A stretch of DNA of 64,000 nucleotides from Nocardioides hwasunensis (GCF_014779665.1 NZ_JACXYY010000005.1:124001-188000), one strand, 5' to 3'; shown: positions 17,488 to 26,700, counted from the stretch's first letter. Notes: generated by a model from the letters alone, not told the origin. Program-made: numbers and translations.

Positions 17488-18772
17488 CGGCGAACTTCCG
17501 GCACTGCTCGGCGGGCGTGAGCCCGGCCACCGCGGCGATCTCCGCGCGACGCACGGACAGCAGGGTCTCCAGCAGGTCCGGCGCGAACCACCCGGAGACG
17601 ACCTCGTCGGTCTCGAGGGCGTCGAGGGCCTCGGTGAGGCCAGCGGGGAGGGTGGGTACGTCGACCAGCTCCTCCTCGGTCACGCTCTCGGGCCAGATGT
17701 GCGGGGACGGCGCGTCCTGGCGGATGCCGGCGAGCCCGGCCCGGACGAGGACGCCGAGCACCAGCCACGGGTTGGCCGTCGCGTCCGCCGCGCGGAACTC
17801 GAGGTTGTACTGACGCCGCGGGTCGCCGCCGCCTGCCGTGCTCGTCGGGCAGATCCGCAGCAGCGCCTCCCGGTTGCGCTCGGCCAGGAAGACCCCGCCG
17901 GCCGACCAGCGGTGCGGGGTCAGGCGCAGGTACGAGACGGGGCTGGGGGCGGTGATCGCCAGGAGCGCGCGTGCATGTGCCACGATCCCGGCCGCGAACT
18001 GCTGCCCGACGCGCGAGAGCCCAGCGGGCGCGTCCGGGTCGTGCAGGGCCGGTTCGCCCTCCGCGTCGACCAGGGACAGGTGGACGTGCACGCCGTTGCC
18101 GGAGCCGTCGGGGTCGACCAGCGGAGCGAACGTCACGTCGTGCCCGTGCTGGCGCGCCAGGTCGCGGACCAGCTCGCGCAGCATGATGGCGCGGTCCGCG
18201 CTGGCGATGCCGGCGACCGGCTCGAGCGTGATCTCGAACTGTCCGTCGCCGTACTCGGGCAGCCACGTCTCGGGCGCCAGACCGGCGTCCTCCAGCACCT
18301 CCACGAGTGTCGAGCCGAACGGCTCGATCCCGCGGTGGCGGGCGAAGGAGAACGCGGCGGAGTCGGGCAGGCCGTCGACCATGAACTCGTGCTCGAAGGA
18401 CGACACGACCCGGAGCCCGGTCTCGCGCTCCAGGTCCGCCAGGGCCGACAGGGCGAACGTGCGCGGACACCCCGGCCACGGCGAGCCGTCGGTGGACCGC
18501 TGGTCGGCCAGGACCATGCGGACGGCGGGCAGTCCGCCCCGCGCCGGGAGGTGCACGGACGTGGAGGCGTCGGGCATCAGTCGCAGGTCACCGGTGGAGC
18601 CGAAAGGGTTGTCGGCGATCGGACCCAGCGCCGGCAGGGCCAGGTTCGCCGGCACCCAGCCGACGCCGCGTCCCATCGTGGACTGCGCTGCGGAGGCGGG
18701 CACGGACCTGCCGCGCACCTGCCCGGCGAGGTCGCAGGTCGCCACGAACAGTGGCGCGTCGTCGTGCTGCAT
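17477..18772 (-). CDS. Glutamine synthetase-like ligase (gamma-glutamyl-amine synthetase type)
   Basis: This 431-residue protein of the glutamine synthetase superfamily has recognisable catalytic elements: SSFEHEFMV, GDGQFEITLEP, NGVHVHLSL, RLTPHRWSAGG and NLEFRAADATANPWL. It lacks the adenylylation-loop environment and the length of housekeeping GlnA. Members of this group include GlnA3/GlnA4/PuuA-type enzymes that glutamylate polyamines or ethanolamine, and FluG C-domain relatives. With the coupled M20 hydrolase and the amidohydrolase at 15129 it likely belongs to an amine or acyl-amino-acid catabolic route rather than ammonia assimilation. It is divergent from the MftD-like operon. Confidence 0.83.
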   Translation of the reverse strand: MQHDDAPLFVATCDLAGQVRGRSVPASAAQSTMGRGVGWVPANLALPALGPIADNPFGSTGDLRLMPDASTSVHLPARGGLPAVRMVLADQRSTDGSPWPGCPRTFALSALADLERETGLRVVSSFEHEFMVDGLPDSAAFSFARHRGIEPFGSTLVEVLEDAGLAPETWLPEYGDGQFEITLEPVAGIASADRAIMLRELVRDLARQHGHDVTFAPLVDPDGSGNGVHVHLSLVDAEGEPALHDPDAPAGLSRVGQQFAAGIVAHARALLAITAPSPVSYLRLTPHRWSAGGVFLAERNREALLRICPTSTAGGGDPRRQYNLEFRAADATANPWLVLGVLVRAGLAGIRQDAPSPHIWPESVTEEELVDVPTLPAGLTEALDALETDEVVSGWFAPDLLETLLSVRRAEIAAVAGLTPAEQCRKFADVY

Positions 18773-18868
18773 CTCGTCTCCTCGCGACGGTGGGGCGATG
18801 TGCGCCGCACGTGGGGCGACCGCTCGCGGTCACGTACGGCTCGAGTCAAGCATCCTGGGGAGATTGGT

Positions 18869-18883
18869 ATCTGAGTTTCAGAT
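18869..18883. promoter_or_regulatory. Candidate operator in the GS-like / MftD-like divergent control region
   Basis: ATCTGA-GTT-TCAGAT is a perfect 6+3+6 inverted repeat in an AT-richer stretch of the 264-base divergent gap. A second short repeat CTGA-AACC-TCAG lies at 18903-18914. The TTTCA core resembles that of the palindrome before ornithine aminotransferase. The regulator is unknown. Confidence 0.5.
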
Positions 18884-18975
18884 CAACGTCAAGAAGCAAG
18901 ACCTGAAACCTCAGTTCCAGGATGCACGCAAGAGTGACGATGGCAACAGGATTCCAAAATCTCTGAGAATGGGTC

Positions 18976-19004
18976 TTGTCGTAACGAGGATTTCAACCTA
19001 CGGT
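18976..19004 (+). promoter_or_regulatory. Promoter of the MftD-like oxidation/transport operon
   Basis: A -35 TTGTCG at 18976-18981 and a -10 TACGGT (TANNNT type) at 18999-19004 are spaced by 17 bases. An AGGAGG ribosome-binding site follows ~20 bases downstream, ahead of ATG 19037. Confidence 0.55.
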
Positions 19005-19036
19005 GCTGTGCACTGGCTCACACAGGAGGTCCCCCG

Positions 19037-20218
19037 ATGTCCCGCCGCACGCGTTTCAACAACCTCGCCGAGGCTGAGCGGCTTGCCAGGCGCAAGCTCC
19101 CCAAGGCCGTCTGGCTGGCCGTCAAGGCAGGCAACGAGCAGGGGTGGACGCTCGACGACAACATCCGCGCCTTCAACGAGCTCGGCTTCTCGCCCACGAT
19201 CTTCGACCGGCCCTCGTCGTTCGACCTCAGCACCTCGGTCCTGGGGATCGACGTCGACTTCCCCGTGCTGGTCTCCCCGGTGGGCGCCCAGGCCATCCAC
19301 CCCGACGGCGAGGTCGGCGTGGCCCGGGCGGCTGCTCGAGCCGGGACGGCGATGGGCCTGAGCTCCTGGGCGTCGGACTCCGTGGTCGACGTCGTGCGAG
19401 CCAACCCCGACACCATCTTCCAGCTCTACTGGGTCGGCACGAAGGACGAGATCGAGGCGCGCGTGGAGGCGGCTCGCGCCGCTGGCGCGAGGGCGCTGAT
19501 CGTCACGCTCGACTGGTCCTTCACGCCGCGCCGCGACTGGGGCGTCCCGCCGGCGCCGCCGTCCGACATGTCGGTGCGCACCATGGCCACCCTCGCGCCG
19601 TACGCGGTGAGCCGTCCGCTGTGGCTGTCCAGCTACCTGCGCAGGGGCCGCATCCCCGAGCTCAAGGTGCCCAACCTGTTCGAGCCCGACGGCTCGGTGC
19701 CCTACTTCGGCAAGGCGTGGTCGGACTTCGAGAGGACCACCACCCCCACGTGGGACGACGTGAAGTGGCTGCGCGACCTCTGGGGCGGACCGTTCATGGT
19801 CAAGGGCATCAACACCGTGCGCGACGCCAAGATGGCCGCCGACCTGGGTGCGGACGCCATCTCGGTGTCCAACCACGGTGGCAACAACATCGACGGGAGC
19901 CCCTCGCCGCTGCGCTACCTGTCGAGGATCGTCGAGGCCGTCAGCCCGGACGTGGACGTGATGATGGACGGCGGCATCCGTCGTGGCTCCGACGTCGTCA
20001 AGGCGGTGGCGCTGGGTGCCAAGGCCGTCTTCATCGGCCGAGCCTTCCTCTACGGCCTCGCGGTCGACGGCGAGGAGGGCGTCCACCAGGTGCTGCAGAT
20101 CCTGCGCAACGGGATCCAGGAGACCATGTTCGGCATCGGCGCGAGCAAGCTCTCCGACGTCCACCGCGACCACCTGATGGTGCTCAACCGCGACTTCTTC
20201 GTCGACCCGGCCAGCTGA
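19037..20218 (+). CDS. MftD-like FMN-dependent alpha-hydroxy-acid dehydrogenase family protein
   Basis: A 393-residue flavoprotein of the lactate/glycolate oxidase family. Family features include SPVGAQAIHPDGEV, the FMN/catalytic-His motif SNHGGNNIDGSPS, and DGGIRRGSDVVKAVALGA. Overall layout and many segments (MGLSSWAS, DWSFTPRRDWGVP, TWDDVKWLRDLWGGPFMVKG) resemble MftD, the LldD-like oxidoreductase of mycofactocin loci, more than lactate oxidases. It is the first gene of an operon whose second gene resembles MftG, yet no mftA, B, C, E or F gene is visible nearby. AGGAGG precedes the ATG. It could act in a redox route that uses mycofactocin made elsewhere in the genome; that is inference. 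Confidence 0.8.
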   Translation: MSRRTRFNNLAEAERLARRKLPKAVWLAVKAGNEQGWTLDDNIRAFNELGFSPTIFDRPSSFDLSTSVLGIDVDFPVLVSPVGAQAIHPDGEVGVARAAARAGTAMGLSSWASDSVVDVVRANPDTIFQLYWVGTKDEIEARVEAARAAGARALIVTLDWSFTPRRDWGVPPAPPSDMSVRTMATLAPYAVSRPLWLSSYLRRGRIPELKVPNLFEPDGSVPYFGKAWSDFERTTTPTWDDVKWLRDLWGGPFMVKGINTVRDAKMAADLGADAISVSNHGGNNIDGSPSPLRYLSRIVEAVSPDVDVMMDGGIRRGSDVVKAVALGAKAVFIGRAFLYGLAVDGEEGVHQVLQILRNGIQETMFGIGASKLSDVHRDHLMVLNRDFFVDPAS

Positions 20219-20235
20219 GGGAAGGAAGCACACGC

Positions 20236-21708
20236 ATGCCCAAGATCCTCGTCGTCGGGGCCGGCAGCGCCGGGTGCGTCGTCGCGGCCCGGCTCAGCGA
20301 GCACGACGCCAACGACGTCTGGCTGCTGGAGTCGGGCCCCGACCTGGACGCCGACCCGGCCGCGCGCGGCCTCGCGTCGGTGAACTGGATCGACGCCCTC
20401 GGCGTCACCGGTGCCTTCGACGCCCGGCTGCTGGCCACCCGCACCGGCCGTGACGAGCAACGCTCCTACCGCCGCGGCCGCCTGGTCGGCGGCTCGGCCT
20501 CGGTCAACGCGATGCTCGCGCTGCCCGGCCTCCCGTCCGACTACGACCGCTGGGCCGACGAGCTCGGGCTGGACGACTGGGCGTGGGAACGGGTCGCACC
20601 CACCTTCGAGCAGCTTCGCCCGCAGCTCGTGGCCACCGAGGACCGCACCCCGGTCGACGCGGCCCTGATGCAGGCGGCGGCCGAGCTGGGGTTCTCCTCC
20701 GACGTCGACACCTACACGCCCGCCGACGGTGGCGGCACGCTCTACCGCAACGCCGACGAGACGGGTCGGCGCTCGAGCCGCGAGGTCTACCTCGAGCCCG
20801 CGCTCGACCGTCCCAACCTGACGCTCCGCGCCGACACCGGCGTCGACCGGCTCCTGGTCGAGGATGACGTGGTCACCGGGGTGGTCCTCACGGACGGCTC
20901 CAGCCTGCACGCCGACCAGGTCGTGCTGTGCGCCGGTGCCATCGAGACCCCCGCCATCCTTCTGCGCAGCGGACTCACGCACCCGGGCATCGGCACGGGA
21001 CTGCAGGACCACCCGGCCGCCTCGATCCTGCTGCGCCTGAAGCCCGAGGCGCGCACCGTCGACATGTCGGCGCCGTGCATCAACGCCGTCCTGCGCGTGT
21101 CGTCGACGCATGCACCCGGCGACATCCACGTGCTCCCCATGCACGGAGCGCTCGCCGCCACCACCCCCGAGCACCACGCGGTGCTGATGGCAGCCGTCAT
21201 GACCGTCACCTCCACCGGTGTGGTCCGGCTCGACCCCGACGACCCGTCCGGCCCGCCGGTGGTCGAGGAGCGGATGCTGGCCACCGACCGCGACCGCGAC
21301 GTCATGCGGCAGGCGGTGGCCACCGTCCGCGACCTGCTCGCGACCACCGCCTTCCAGGACCTGGTCGAGGAGGCGTTCATCGACGGGACCGGGACCCCTG
21401 TCTCGGCGCTCGACGACGAGCAGGTCTACCAGACCTGGCTCGACCAGGCGCTGGGCGACTACTTCCACGTCGTCGGCACGGCCCGCATGGGTCGCGCGGA
21501 CGACCCGGCCGCGGTCGTCGACCAGGCCGGTCGTGTCCACGGCCTGCGTGGCGTGCGGGTCATCGACTGCTCGATCATCCCGTTCGTCCCGGCGGCCAAC
21601 ACCCACCTCCCGGTGGTGATGGTGGCCGAGCGGCTCAGCGCCACGCTCGCCACAGACCTGACCACCACACCCACGCACGTCTCGCGTCCCGAAGGAGCCT
21701 CCGCATGA
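20236..21708 (+). CDS. GMC family oxidoreductase (MftG-like)
   Basis: A 490-residue FAD oxidoreductase of the glucose-methanol-choline family. The Rossmann motif is at the N-terminus (LVVGAGSAGCVVAARLSE), the GMC signature is RRGRLVGGSASVNAML, and the C-terminal catalytic histidines are in YFHVVGTARMG and AANTHLPVV. The shortened substrate domain is like MftG, the GMC protein that links mycofactocinol oxidation to the respiratory chain. It is 17 bases after the MftD-like gene and overlaps the aminotransferase start (ATGA). Possible roles are oxidation of an amino alcohol or re-oxidation of a carrier. Assignment to MftG itself would need a phylogeny. Confidence 0.8.
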   Translation: MPKILVVGAGSAGCVVAARLSEHDANDVWLLESGPDLDADPAARGLASVNWIDALGVTGAFDARLLATRTGRDEQRSYRRGRLVGGSASVNAMLALPGLPSDYDRWADELGLDDWAWERVAPTFEQLRPQLVATEDRTPVDAALMQAAAELGFSSDVDTYTPADGGGTLYRNADETGRRSSREVYLEPALDRPNLTLRADTGVDRLLVEDDVVTGVVLTDGSSLHADQVVLCAGAIETPAILLRSGLTHPGIGTGLQDHPAASILLRLKPEARTVDMSAPCINAVLRVSSTHAPGDIHVLPMHGALAATTPEHHAVLMAAVMTVTSTGVVRLDPDDPSGPPVVEERMLATDRDRDVMRQAVATVRDLLATTAFQDLVEEAFIDGTGTPVSALDDEQVYQTWLDQALGDYFHVVGTARMGRADDPAAVVDQAGRVHGLRGVRVIDCSIIPFVPAANTHLPVVMVAERLSATLATDLTTTPTHVSRPEGASA

Positions 21709-23009
21709 GCACCCCCGCACCCACCGACCAGGCCGCCTCCTGGGAGCGTGCGCGCCGCGTCGTCCCCCGGGGCGTCTCCTCCGGGCACCGCGTCGGCTGG
21801 AGCCAGGTGTTCGTCCGCGCCGAGGGTGCCTACGTCTGGGACCAGGAGGGCAACCGCTACACCGACTACCTGAACGCGTGGGGCCCCATCGTGCTGGGCC
21901 ACTGCGACCGACGGGTCAACGAAGCGGTCCTGGCCTCCGCCAACACCTGCGACCTCACCGGCGTCGGCCCGCAGCCGGGTGAGATGGCGCTCGCCGAGAA
22001 GATCGTCGAGGTGATGCCGTCGGCCGACAAGGTCGCGTTCTGCACCTCGGGCACCGACGCGGCCATGCACGCGGTCCACGTCGCCCGCGCGGCCACCGGA
22101 CGCCGCAAGGTGCTGAAGTTCCACGGCTCCTACCACGGGTGGAGCGACCACGTCGCCGTCGGCAGCTCCCGCAAGGACCTGACCGCGGGCTCCCCCCTCA
22201 ACACGCCCAACGGCGGCGGGCTGCACCCGGAGGTCGTCGCGGACGTCGTGGTGACGGAGTGGAACGACGAGGCGGGCCTGCGGCAGGCCTTCGTCGACCA
22301 CGGGGACGAGCTCGCCGTCGCGTTCACCGAGGGCTACGTCCACAGCTTCGGCTGCGTGCCCGCCCAGCCGGGCTTCCTCGAGCTGCTCCGCGAGCTCTGC
22401 ACGGCCCACGGCACCGTCATGGTGATGGACGAGATCAAGACCGGTTTCCGCGCGGCCATCGGCGGCTACCAGTCGATCTGTGGCGTCACCCCCGACCTGA
22501 CGGCCTTCGGCAAGGCCGTGGCCAACGGCTACGCACTGGCCGGGCTCGCCGGCAGCGACGCACTCATGGGCCACCTGGGTGCGTACTCCCGCAGCGAGGC
22601 GACCCTCGACGGCACCTACAACGCGGCCCCCTACTCCATCGCCGCTGCCCTGCGGACCCTGGAGATCATGGAGTCCGACGACATCTTCACCACGCTCCAC
22701 GAGCGCGGTGAGCAGATGCGCACCGGCATCCAGAAAGCCATCGACGAGCTCGGAGCGCCCGCCACCGTCACGGGCCTCGGATCCGAGTGGTGCGTCTACT
22801 TCCGCACCGAGCTGCCCCGCAACTTCCGCGAGGCGATGGAGTCGGACGCCGAGATGTACGCCCGCTACCACGGGTCGCTTCTCGCGCAGGGCGTCATGGA
22901 GCCGGCCTTCGCCACCGGAGACCGGCGCCTCAACGCCTCCACCACGGCCGACGACGTGGACCACACGCTCGAGGCCGTCCGCGTCGCCCTCCGGGCGGCC
23001 GTCGCCTGA
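21705..23009 (+). CDS. Class III aminotransferase (glutamate-1-semialdehyde aminomutase-like)
   Basis: A 434-residue PLP enzyme. The Schiff-base lysine is Lys270 (LTAFGKAVANGYALAG), the cofactor-binding Asp is in MVMDEIKTGFR, and the phosphate/substrate region is FCTSGTDAAMHAVHVARA. It resembles GSA aminomutase and related omega-amine transaminases. A housekeeping hemL would not be expected inside a transport/oxidation operon, so a catabolic amino or amine transfer is more likely. ATG 21705 overlaps the GMC stop; the longer open frame is a shadow. It is followed by the ABC solute-binding gene after 86 bases. Confidence 0.87.
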   Translation: MSTPAPTDQAASWERARRVVPRGVSSGHRVGWSQVFVRAEGAYVWDQEGNRYTDYLNAWGPIVLGHCDRRVNEAVLASANTCDLTGVGPQPGEMALAEKIVEVMPSADKVAFCTSGTDAAMHAVHVARAATGRRKVLKFHGSYHGWSDHVAVGSSRKDLTAGSPLNTPNGGGLHPEVVADVVVTEWNDEAGLRQAFVDHGDELAVAFTEGYVHSFGCVPAQPGFLELLRELCTAHGTVMVMDEIKTGFRAAIGGYQSICGVTPDLTAFGKAVANGYALAGLAGSDALMGHLGAYSRSEATLDGTYNAAPYSIAAALRTLEIMESDDIFTTLHERGEQMRTGIQKAIDELGAPATVTGLGSEWCVYFRTELPRNFREAMESDAEMYARYHGSLLAQGVMEPAFATGDRRLNASTTADDVDHTLEAVRVALRAAVA

Positions 23010-23095
23010 CCTCGGGCGGGTCCGGCCCGCCCTCCACCAGTTCCCGCACCTTCCCACCACCCTTCACCCATCCTCCCGACACCCTGAGGTGACAC

Positions 23096-24349
23096 ATGTC
23101 TTCAGCGCGCCCAAATCCGTTCCGCACGTGGGGCACCGTCGCCGCCGTGGCGAGCGTCCTGGCCCTCTCCGCCTGTGGCTCCGACAGCTCCGACTCCGGC
23201 AGTGACGGTGGTGACGACACCTTCACCATCGGCTTCGCGCTGAGCCAGAGCGGCAACATGGCTCCCTTCGACGTCGAGCCCGGCAACGCCGCCATGCTGC
23301 GCATCGAGCAGATCAACGAGGACGGCGGCATCGACGGCAAGCAGATCAAGACCGTCTCGAAGGACGTCCGCTCCTCGCCGGAGACCGTCGGCACCGCGGC
23401 GACCGAGCTCATCTCCTCGGGCATCGACCTGCTCGTGACGCCCTGTGACTTCGACCTCAGCGCCCCCGGGGCCGCAGTGGCCCAGGCCGCGAGCATCCCG
23501 GCGATCTCGATCTGCGCCGGTGACCCGAAGATGGCCGACGCCACCACGCTCGGCGACTACGTGTTCTCCGCCAACGCTGGCAGCGACGTCGAGGGCGCCA
23601 CCGGTGCGGCCTGGGCGATCGACCAGGGCTGGAAGAACGCCTACCTCCTGCAGGACGAGAGCATCGAGTACACCAAGTCGGCCGGCAAGTACTTCGCGGC
23701 CGCCTTCGAGGACCTCGGTGGGACGGTCGTCGGCAACGACGCCTTCCCCGGTGGCGACAACGTCAACATCTCCAGCCAGGCCAACCGCCTGAAGAACCTC
23801 GCCACCCAGCCCGACTTCGTCTACGTGGCCAGCTGGAACCCCGGCGGCGCGACGGCGATCCGCCAGCTCCGTGAAGCAGGGATCGAGGTCCCCGTCGTCG
23901 GCCCGGCGGCGCTCGACGGACAGGTCCTGCTCGACGTGGTCGGTGACAGCGCCAGCGACATCTTCTACACCGGTTTCGCCTGCTACGCCTACTGCTCCGG
24001 CGGCGAGGGCGACGAGCTCGAGAAGTTCGTCACCGACTACGAGGCCGACTACGGCTCCGAGCCCGCCTCGAGCTATGCCCTCCTCGGCTACAACATGGTC
24101 ACCGCCATCGCCGACGCCGCCGGCCGTGCCGACTCCTTCTCGGGAGCCGACCTCAAGGCCGCGCTCGAGGACAGCCGCCCGGTGAGCACGCCGATCGGCG
24201 ACGTGCAGTACTTCTCCTCGACCTGCCACAAGATCATCGACATGCCGTTGTCGGTGATCGGCGTGGAGACCGGGAAGATCTCCTTCGTCGGCCAGCAGCG
24301 CATCGACTCGATCCCCGACGTGGGTGACGGGAACAGCTGCGCGTCATGA
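23096..24349 (+). CDS. Branched-chain-amino-acid-type ABC transporter substrate-binding lipoprotein
   Basis: A 417-residue secreted binding protein. A lipoprotein signal ends in the lipobox LSACGS (Cys ~28), followed by an acidic Ser/Gly linker. The mature part is a type I periplasmic-binding fold of the LivJ family (TIGFALSQSGNMAPFD, GLLVTPCDFDLS-like turns, YVASWNPGGATAIRQLREAG). It captures the substrate for the four following genes. Since the operon also encodes an oxidoreductase pair and an aminotransferase, the ligand may be an amine or amino acid that is then deaminated. Stop and next start overlap as ATGA. Confidence 0.9.
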   Translation: MSSARPNPFRTWGTVAAVASVLALSACGSDSSDSGSDGGDDTFTIGFALSQSGNMAPFDVEPGNAAMLRIEQINEDGGIDGKQIKTVSKDVRSSPETVGTAATELISSGIDLLVTPCDFDLSAPGAAVAQAASIPAISICAGDPKMADATTLGDYVFSANAGSDVEGATGAAWAIDQGWKNAYLLQDESIEYTKSAGKYFAAAFEDLGGTVVGNDAFPGGDNVNISSQANRLKNLATQPDFVYVASWNPGGATAIRQLREAGIEVPVVGPAALDGQVLLDVVGDSASDIFYTGFACYAYCSGGEGDELEKFVTDYEADYGSEPASSYALLGYNMVTAIADAAGRADSFSGADLKAALEDSRPVSTPIGDVQYFSSTCHKIIDMPLSVIGVETGKISFVGQQRIDSIPDVGDGNSCAS

Positions 24350-25113
24350 GTGCCACCCAACTGGCCACCCCTCCGCCGTCCGTCCTGCGGATGGCGGAGG
24401 GGGGGATCCACTTCGACGGGGTCCGCGCCGTCGACGGGGTCACCCTCGAGGTCCGCTCGGGTGAGGTGCTCGGTCTCATCGGTCCCAACGGGTCCGGCAA
24501 GACCAGCACGCTCAACCTCCTCAGCGGCATGCTGCGCGCCACGTCGGGGTCCATCCACCTCGACGACCACGACCTCACCCGGCTCTCGATGCGCAGGAGG
24601 ACCAGGTTCGGCGTCGTGCGCACGTTCCAGAGCGGACGGGTGTTCGGTCGGCTCACCATCGCGGAGAACGTCGAGGCGGCCGCCCTGGGGGGTGGCCTGA
24701 GGCGCAGGGAGGCGCGGCAGCTCACCGCCGACATCCTCGCCGAGCTGGGCCTGGAGGACGTCGCACACCAGCAGGCCGATGCCCTGACCGCGGGACGCAT
24801 CCGGATCACCGCGATCGCACGGGCCCTCGCCTCACGCCCCCGGTTCCTGCTGCTGGACGAGCCGGCCGCCGGGCAGAACGAGTCCGAGGCCATCGCCCTG
24901 ATCACCGCGATCCGCGAGTTCGCCCAACGCCGTGGCTGCGGGGTCCTGCTCGTCGAGCACGACATGTCCGTCGTCATGGGGACCTGCGACCGCCTCCACG
25001 TCCTCGACAGCGGGCGCACCGTCACCGAGGGGGAGCCCGCCCTGGTGCGCCGCGACCCGAAGGTCATCGAGATCTACTTCGGAAAGCGGCACGACCATGA
25101 TGCTGAGCGTTGA
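24346..25113 (+). CDS. ABC transporter ATP-binding protein, LivG type
   Basis: This 255-residue ATPase subunit has the Walker A GPNGSGKTST, Walker B FLLLDEPAAG and switch histidine (LLVEHDMSVVM). The signature motif is unusual: the region reads LTAGRIRITAIARALA where LSGGQQ-like sequence is expected, so the first Ser/Gly residues are partly altered. This may lower ATPase coupling or simply be a tolerated variant, because the partner LivF subunit has an intact signature. It overlaps the neighbours at both ends (ATGA upstream, 17 bases downstream). Confidence 0.9.
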   Translation: MSATQLATPPPSVLRMAEGGIHFDGVRAVDGVTLEVRSGEVLGLIGPNGSGKTSTLNLLSGMLRATSGSIHLDDHDLTRLSMRRRTRFGVVRTFQSGRVFGRLTIAENVEAAALGGGLRRREARQLTADILAELGLEDVAHQQADALTAGRIRITAIARALASRPRFLLLDEPAAGQNESEAIALITAIREFAQRRGCGVLLVEHDMSVVMGTCDRLHVLDSGRTVTEGEPALVRRDPKVIEIYFGKRHDHDAER

Positions 25114-25828
25114 CGACATCCACGTCCACTACGGCGCGTCGGTCCACGCCGTCCAAGGGCTGTCGCTGCAGGTCGGCGAGGGCGAGCTGGTCTCGGTCAT
25201 CGGCCAGAACGGCGCCGGGAAGAGCACGGTGCTGAAGGCCGTCATGGGCGTGGTGCCCACGGCCTCGGGACGCATCACCTTCGACGGCGTGGAGGTGGGT
25301 GCCTCGGGGTTCTCGTCGGTCAAGCAGCGCATGTCCTACGTCCCGGAGTCGCGCGGCATCTTCGCCGGCCTGACGGTCGGGGAGAACCTCCGGCTCGGCG
25401 CCATCGTGCGCAAGGACCGCAAGCTCGTCGAGGCCGACATCGAGCGCGAGCTGGAGCGCTTCCCGGTCCTGCGCAGGTACTGGGACCGCGGGGCCAGCCT
25501 GCTCTCGGGCGGCGAGCAGCAGCAGCTGGCCATCGCCCGAGCGCTGATGCTGCGCCCACGGCTGCTGGTGCTGGACGAGCCCACGCTCGGACTGGCGCCC
25601 ATCGTCGTCGACCTGATCTTCGACGTCGTCGAGCAGCTGCGCGCCGAGGGGATGACCATCCTGCTCGTCGAGCAGAACGCCGTACGCGCCCTCGAGGTCG
25701 CCGACCGGTCCTACGTCGTGCAGGCGCCCGGCCGGGTCCTGGGCGAGGGCACCGCCACGGAGCTGGCCGCGCAGCCGGACGTCGTCGACCACCTCGGATT
25801 CACCCCGGAAGGACGGGTCCAACCATGA
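25097..25828 (+). CDS. ABC transporter ATP-binding protein, LivF type
   Basis: A 243-residue ATPase with Walker [11 protein letters not shown], an intact signature [16 protein letters not shown] and Walker [14 protein letters not shown], typical of LivF. Tandem ATG codons stand at 25097 and 25100; the first is chosen, with GGAAAG about ten bases upstream. The gene begins inside the last 17 bases of the LivG-type gene and ends overlapping the permease start (ATGA). It pairs with the LivG-type subunit to energise import. Confidence 0.93.
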   Translation: MMLSVDDIHVHYGASVHAVQGLSLQVGEGELVSVIGQNGAGKSTVLKAVMGVVPTASGRITFDGVEVGASGFSSVKQRMSYVPESRGIFAGLTVGENLRLGAIVRKDRKLVEADIERELERFPVLRRYWDRGASLLSGGEQQQLAIARALMLRPRLLVLDEPTLGLAPIVVDLIFDVVEQLRAEGMTILLVEQNAVRALEVADRSYVVQAPGRVLGEGTATELAAQPDVVDHLGFTPEGRVQP

Positions 25829-26700
25829 TCATGGAGTTCCTGATCTCGGCGGTCGGCCTCGGTGCCCTCTACGCCCTGCTCACCCTCGGTGTGGCCCTGA
25901 TGTTCGGGGTGCTCGGGCTGATGAACTTCGCCTACGGCGAGATCCTCCTCGCGGGGGCCTTCGCGATGTACCTCTTCCGCAACGAGCCGTGGTTCGTCGG
26001 GGCCGGGATGGCGCTGGTGTTCGCGGTCGCCGTCGCCCTGCTGAGCGAGCGGCTGGCCTTCCACCCGCTGCGCGACGCCGATCCGGTGATCTTGATGATC
26101 GCCTCGTTCGCCGTCAGCCTGGCGCTGCAGAGCATCGCCCGGATGACGGTCCTGCCGCGTGCGCGCGGCATCGCACCCGAACCCTTCCTCTCCCGCAGGA
26201 TCGAGGTGCTGGGCGCCGACGTGAGCGTGCTCGACCTGGTGACCGTCGGTCTCTGCGGGGTGACGCTCGTGGCAGTGGCCTGGCTGATGGGACGCACGAG
26301 CCTGGGCATCCAGCTGCGCGCCGCCGCCGAGGACTTCCGGATGGCCGCGCTGCTCGGGGTCAGGCCCAACCTGGTGATCCCGGCGGCCTTCGTCATCGTG
26401 GGCGTGCTCGCCGGCATCGGCTCGGTCGTGCTGGCCGCCCGTCAGGGATCGGTCTCCGCCGACATGGGTCTCCAGCCGATGCTCATCGGTGTGGTGGGCG
26501 CGGTGCTGGGTGGCATGAGCAGCCTCAAGGGCGCCGCCCTCGGCGGCTTCCTCCTCGGCGCCGTGACCGCGCTGCTCGAGACCTTCCTCCCCACCGACCT
26601 CATCGCCTTCCGCGACGCGTTCTTGTTCACGGCGCTGATCGTCGTCCTGGTCGTGCGTCCGCAAGGCCTGCTCTCCGGCGCGAAGGTGCGTGTCTCATGA
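25825..26700 (+). CDS. ABC transporter permease, LivH type
   Basis: A 291-residue integral membrane protein with about eight hydrophobic segments. It begins with ISAVGLGALYALLTLGVAL and contains the LivH-like GLMNFAYGEILLAG segment and a cytoplasmic coupling loop around GRTSLGIQLRAAAEDFRMAALLG. It forms the inner-membrane channel with the LivM-type permease. ATGA overlaps on both sides show tight translational coupling. Confidence 0.92.
   Translation: MIMEFLISAVGLGALYALLTLGVALMFGVLGLMNFAYGEILLAGAFAMYLFRNEPWFVGAGMALVFAVAVALLSERLAFHPLRDADPVILMIASFAVSLALQSIARMTVLPRARGIAPEPFLSRRIEVLGADVSVLDLVTVGLCGVTLVAVAWLMGRTSLGIQLRAAAEDFRMAALLGVRPNLVIPAAFVIVGVLAGIGSVVLAARQGSVSADMGLQPMLIGVVGAVLGGMSSLKGAALGGFLLGAVTALLETFLPTDLIAFRDAFLFTALIVVLVVRPQGLLSGAKVRVS

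Noticed and set aside
20050..21720. A 556-residue minus-strand frame opposite the GMC oxidoreductase gene.
   Set aside because: It is a shadow frame with Gly/Val/Arg/His-rich composition and no motif, opposite a clear FAD enzyme.
21705..23009. Assigning the class III aminotransferase as hemL (glutamate-1-semialdehyde aminomutase).
   Set aside because: The fold is similar, but it lies inside a transport/oxidation operon with no heme gene nearby, so a catabolic transaminase is more likely.
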